The translations under genes and the position numbers were made by a program. The notes under the pieces were generated by a model. That model was not told where the DNA came from, ran no database searches, and worked only from the letters and a program-made list of their open reading frames with translations. A stretch of 6,573 nt of DNA from Thermoplasmata archaeon (lineage in GTDB: Archaea > Thermoplasmatota > E2 > UBA202 > JdFR-43), in the NCBI GenBank assembly GCA_021158865.1, contig JAGGSX010000205.1, positions 1 to 6,573 of the forward strand, written 5' to 3'. This document shows, one piece after another, positions 5,632 to 6,573 of this stretch (the stretch's first letter is position 1; each line of letters starts with the position of its first letter).

Positions 5632-5648
5632 TCAATTTTAAAATTGAT
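5631..5648. repeat. 18-bp perfect palindrome between the CPBP gene and the small membrane gene
   Basis: ATCAATTTT is followed directly by AAAATTGAT, a perfect two-fold symmetrical sequence without a spacer. It runs from the last base of the CPBP stop codon to the second base of the next ATG. It could bind a dimeric regulator. In RNA it could form a weak AU-rich stem that hides the start codon of the small gene. AT-rich DNA makes such symmetry easier by chance, so its function is inference. Confidence 0.5.
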
Positions 5649-5850
5649 GAGGGTATGGAAAAAAAACTGGAATGGCAGATGTGTTCCAGTATGGATAAAT
5701 TTTATGATGGTATGGTCAATACCTCCAATAATAGGAGAAATTATAGGGAGGGTTGCGAATATAAAATTTCTTGGATTGGTAATTGGGTTTATATACTCCT
5801 TTGTAAAGACCCAATATGATTATGCAAGAGCTAAATTTAATAGGATTTAA
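5647..5850 (+). CDS. Small hydrophobic membrane protein of unknown function
   Basis: I do not recognise this 67-residue protein. It starts at ATG 5647; a TTG one codon earlier is less likely. After a short basic head (M-R-V-W-K-K-N-W), two hydrophobic stretches follow at about 13-34 (containing W-S-I-P-P-I-I-G) and 40-53 (L-G-L-V-I-G-F-I-Y). A basic, tyrosine-containing tail (K-T-Q-Y-D-Y-A-R-A-K-F-N-R-I) ends it, consistent with one re-entrant or two membrane helices. It follows the CPBP protease by 15 bp on the same strand, so joint expression and a partner or substrate role are possible but unproven. Its 3' end overlaps the end of the opposite alpha/beta hydrolase gene by 14 bp. The composition is non-random enough (Trp, Pro, Gly pattern) that I think it is real, but conservation is untested. 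Confidence 0.55.
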   Translation: MRVWKKNWNGRCVPVWINFMMVWSIPPIIGEIIGRVANIKFLGLVIGFIYSFVKTQYDYARAKFNRI

Positions 5851-6472
5851 TCCATTTCACTGCTTCATTTATGGCTTTTTTTCTTTCTATGGGATTAGAA
5901 AATGAATGGTCAGCATTAAAAAATAAAATTTTTTTTGGTTGCTTAGCCATTTTATAAATCTTTTCTGCATGACTTTTTGGAACAAGTTCATCTTTATTTC
6001 CATGAATTATTAAAATGTGCGATATTTTTGTCATCATTTCAAGAATGTGATATTTATTTGCATCTTCAACAAATTTTTTTTCAATTCCTTCTATTTTATA
6101 TGGCGTTGATATTGTTACAATGGGTTTTATTCTATGCATGTATGCATATACTATTGAAACCATTCCTCCAAATGAAGAACCAAATAAAGAAATTTTTGCA
6201 TTGCTATAATTTTTTTTCAAATAGCTTATAACCTTGTCTAAATCATTTATTCTATTGCTCAAAGTTGATTCATTAAAATTTCCTTTACTGGAGCCGCATC
6301 CCCTAAAATCAAATCTTACACATGATATGTTATTTTTTAATGCCATTTCAGCCATTTCAATATATTTCTTGCTTTCTTTATTTGAATACAACCCATGAGA
6401 GCATATTACAAAATTATTGCTTATGTAATGAATATTTGCTTTTATACCATTTATATCAATGTTTAATGACAT
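5837..6472 (-). CDS. Cytoplasmic serine alpha/beta hydrolase (esterase/acylaminoacyl-peptidase-like, S9/DLH type)
   Basis: From ATG 6472 the protein has 211 residues; residue numbers below include the four-residue GTG extension from 6484. The fold is clear: H30-G31 for the oxyanion hole after strand 3, F58-D-F-R-G-C-G-S-S-K-G as the typical D-x-R-G-x-G-x-S loop, and nucleophile elbow G102-S-S104-F-G-G. Asp165 lies in I-I-H-G-N-K-D-E-L-V-P and His193 in A-D-H-S-F, completing a Ser-Asp-His triad. No signal peptide is present. There is little room for a cap, so it is a minimal hydrolase that likely cleaves esters or small peptides; the substrate is unknown. I prefer the ATG because GGGGTGG lies 8 bases upstream as a ribosome site, while the GTG has none. 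It converges with the small membrane gene and overlaps its end by 14 bp. Confidence 0.88.
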   Translation of the reverse strand: MSLNIDINGIKANIHYISNNFVICSHGLYSNKESKKYIEMAEMALKNNISCVRFDFRGCGSSKGNFNESTLSNRINDLDKVISYLKKNYSNAKISLFGSSFGGMVSIVYAYMHRIKPIVTISTPYKIEGIEKKFVEDANKYHILEMMTKISHILIIHGNKDELVPKSHAEKIYKMAKQPKKILFFNADHSFSNPIERKKAINEAVKWIKSY

Positions 6473-6530
6473 ACTTTCTTCCACCCCATTCTATTTCTTT
6501 AATGAAAGCGGATGATATTAAATTATAGGA

Positions 6531-6540
6531 TATTATAAAA
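6531..6540. promoter_or_regulatory. Candidate TATA element, possibly serving divergent genes
   Basis: TATTATAAAA on plus (TTTTATAATA on minus) lies in an AT-rich spacer with no gene. On the plus strand it is about 24-33 bases before an ATG at 6564, which could be the leaderless start of a gene that leaves the window. On the minus strand it would start the hydrolase transcript near 6505, giving a leader of about 30 bases that contains the GGGGTGG ribosome site. A second AT-rich box (6517-6527) is an alternative for the minus gene. Confidence 0.35.
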
Positions 6541-6573
6541 GAAATTAAAGGACGATAAATTGAATGCAAAAAA

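Noticed and set aside
6473..6484. GTG at 6484 as start of the alpha/beta hydrolase
   Set aside because: GGGGTGG is spaced correctly for the ATG at 6472, but overlaps the GTG itself. The four extra residues add no family feature.
1..6573. CRISPR arrays, transposases, phage genes, attachment sites
   Set aside because: I saw no regularly spaced repeats, no integrase or transposase motifs, and no duplication of the tRNA-Pro 3' end within the window.

Overview
The window is a stretch of AT-rich archaeal chromosome. I infer Archaea from a tRNA gene without an encoded CCA, promoters that look like TATA boxes about 25-30 bases upstream of start codons with little or no leader, proteins of archaeal type, and above all a GC-rich island that folds into an archaeal double-hairpin H/ACA guide RNA with kink-loops. 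A Thermoplasmatota-like or related euryarchaeal lineage is plausible, but the window alone does not prove the lineage.

Layout from left to right. (1) Bases 1-1130, minus strand: 3'-truncated gene for a secreted calcineurin-type metallophosphoesterase with all five metal-binding motifs present. (2) Bases 1131-1232: very AT-rich spacer that can serve as a divergent promoter region. (3) Bases 1233-1347, plus strand: predicted two-hairpin H/ACA RNA. Each hairpin has a pocket, a kink-loop and an ACA box exactly 15 nt after the upper stem. Its 3' end is antisense to the last codons of the next gene. (4) Bases 1335-2210 and 2217-3008, minus strand: a two-gene unit of a ketopantoate reductase (PanE/ApbA) and, upstream of it, a short ThiI/THUMP-like protein whose PP-loop signature has been erased. 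(5) Bases 3009-3048: compact divergent promoter with two inverted repeats. (6) Bases 3049-4785, plus strand: large extracytoplasmic Ntn-hydrolase of the peptidase C69/secernin type, with the presumed nucleophile Cys directly at the signal-peptide junction and a C-terminal membrane anchor. (7) Bases 4795-4827: long hairpin between two converging transcripts. (8) Bases 4864-4938, minus strand: tRNA-Pro(TGG). (9) Bases 4978-5631, plus strand: CPBP-type intramembrane protease, followed after an 18-bp perfect palindrome by a 67-residue membrane protein of unknown function (5647-5850). (10) Bases 5837-6472, minus strand: cytoplasmic serine alpha/beta hydrolase, converging with and overlapping the small gene by 14 bp. 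(11) Bases 6473-6573: promoter region with hints of a divergent gene leaving the window.

The genes do not form one pathway. PanE belongs to coenzyme A synthesis, and the ThiI-like protein, the tRNA and the H/ACA RNA belong to RNA biology. The metallophosphoesterase, Ntn-hydrolase and CPBP protease are envelope or secreted enzymes. The most notable element is the H/ACA RNA, which ordinary protein-based annotation would leave as blank intergenic DNA.
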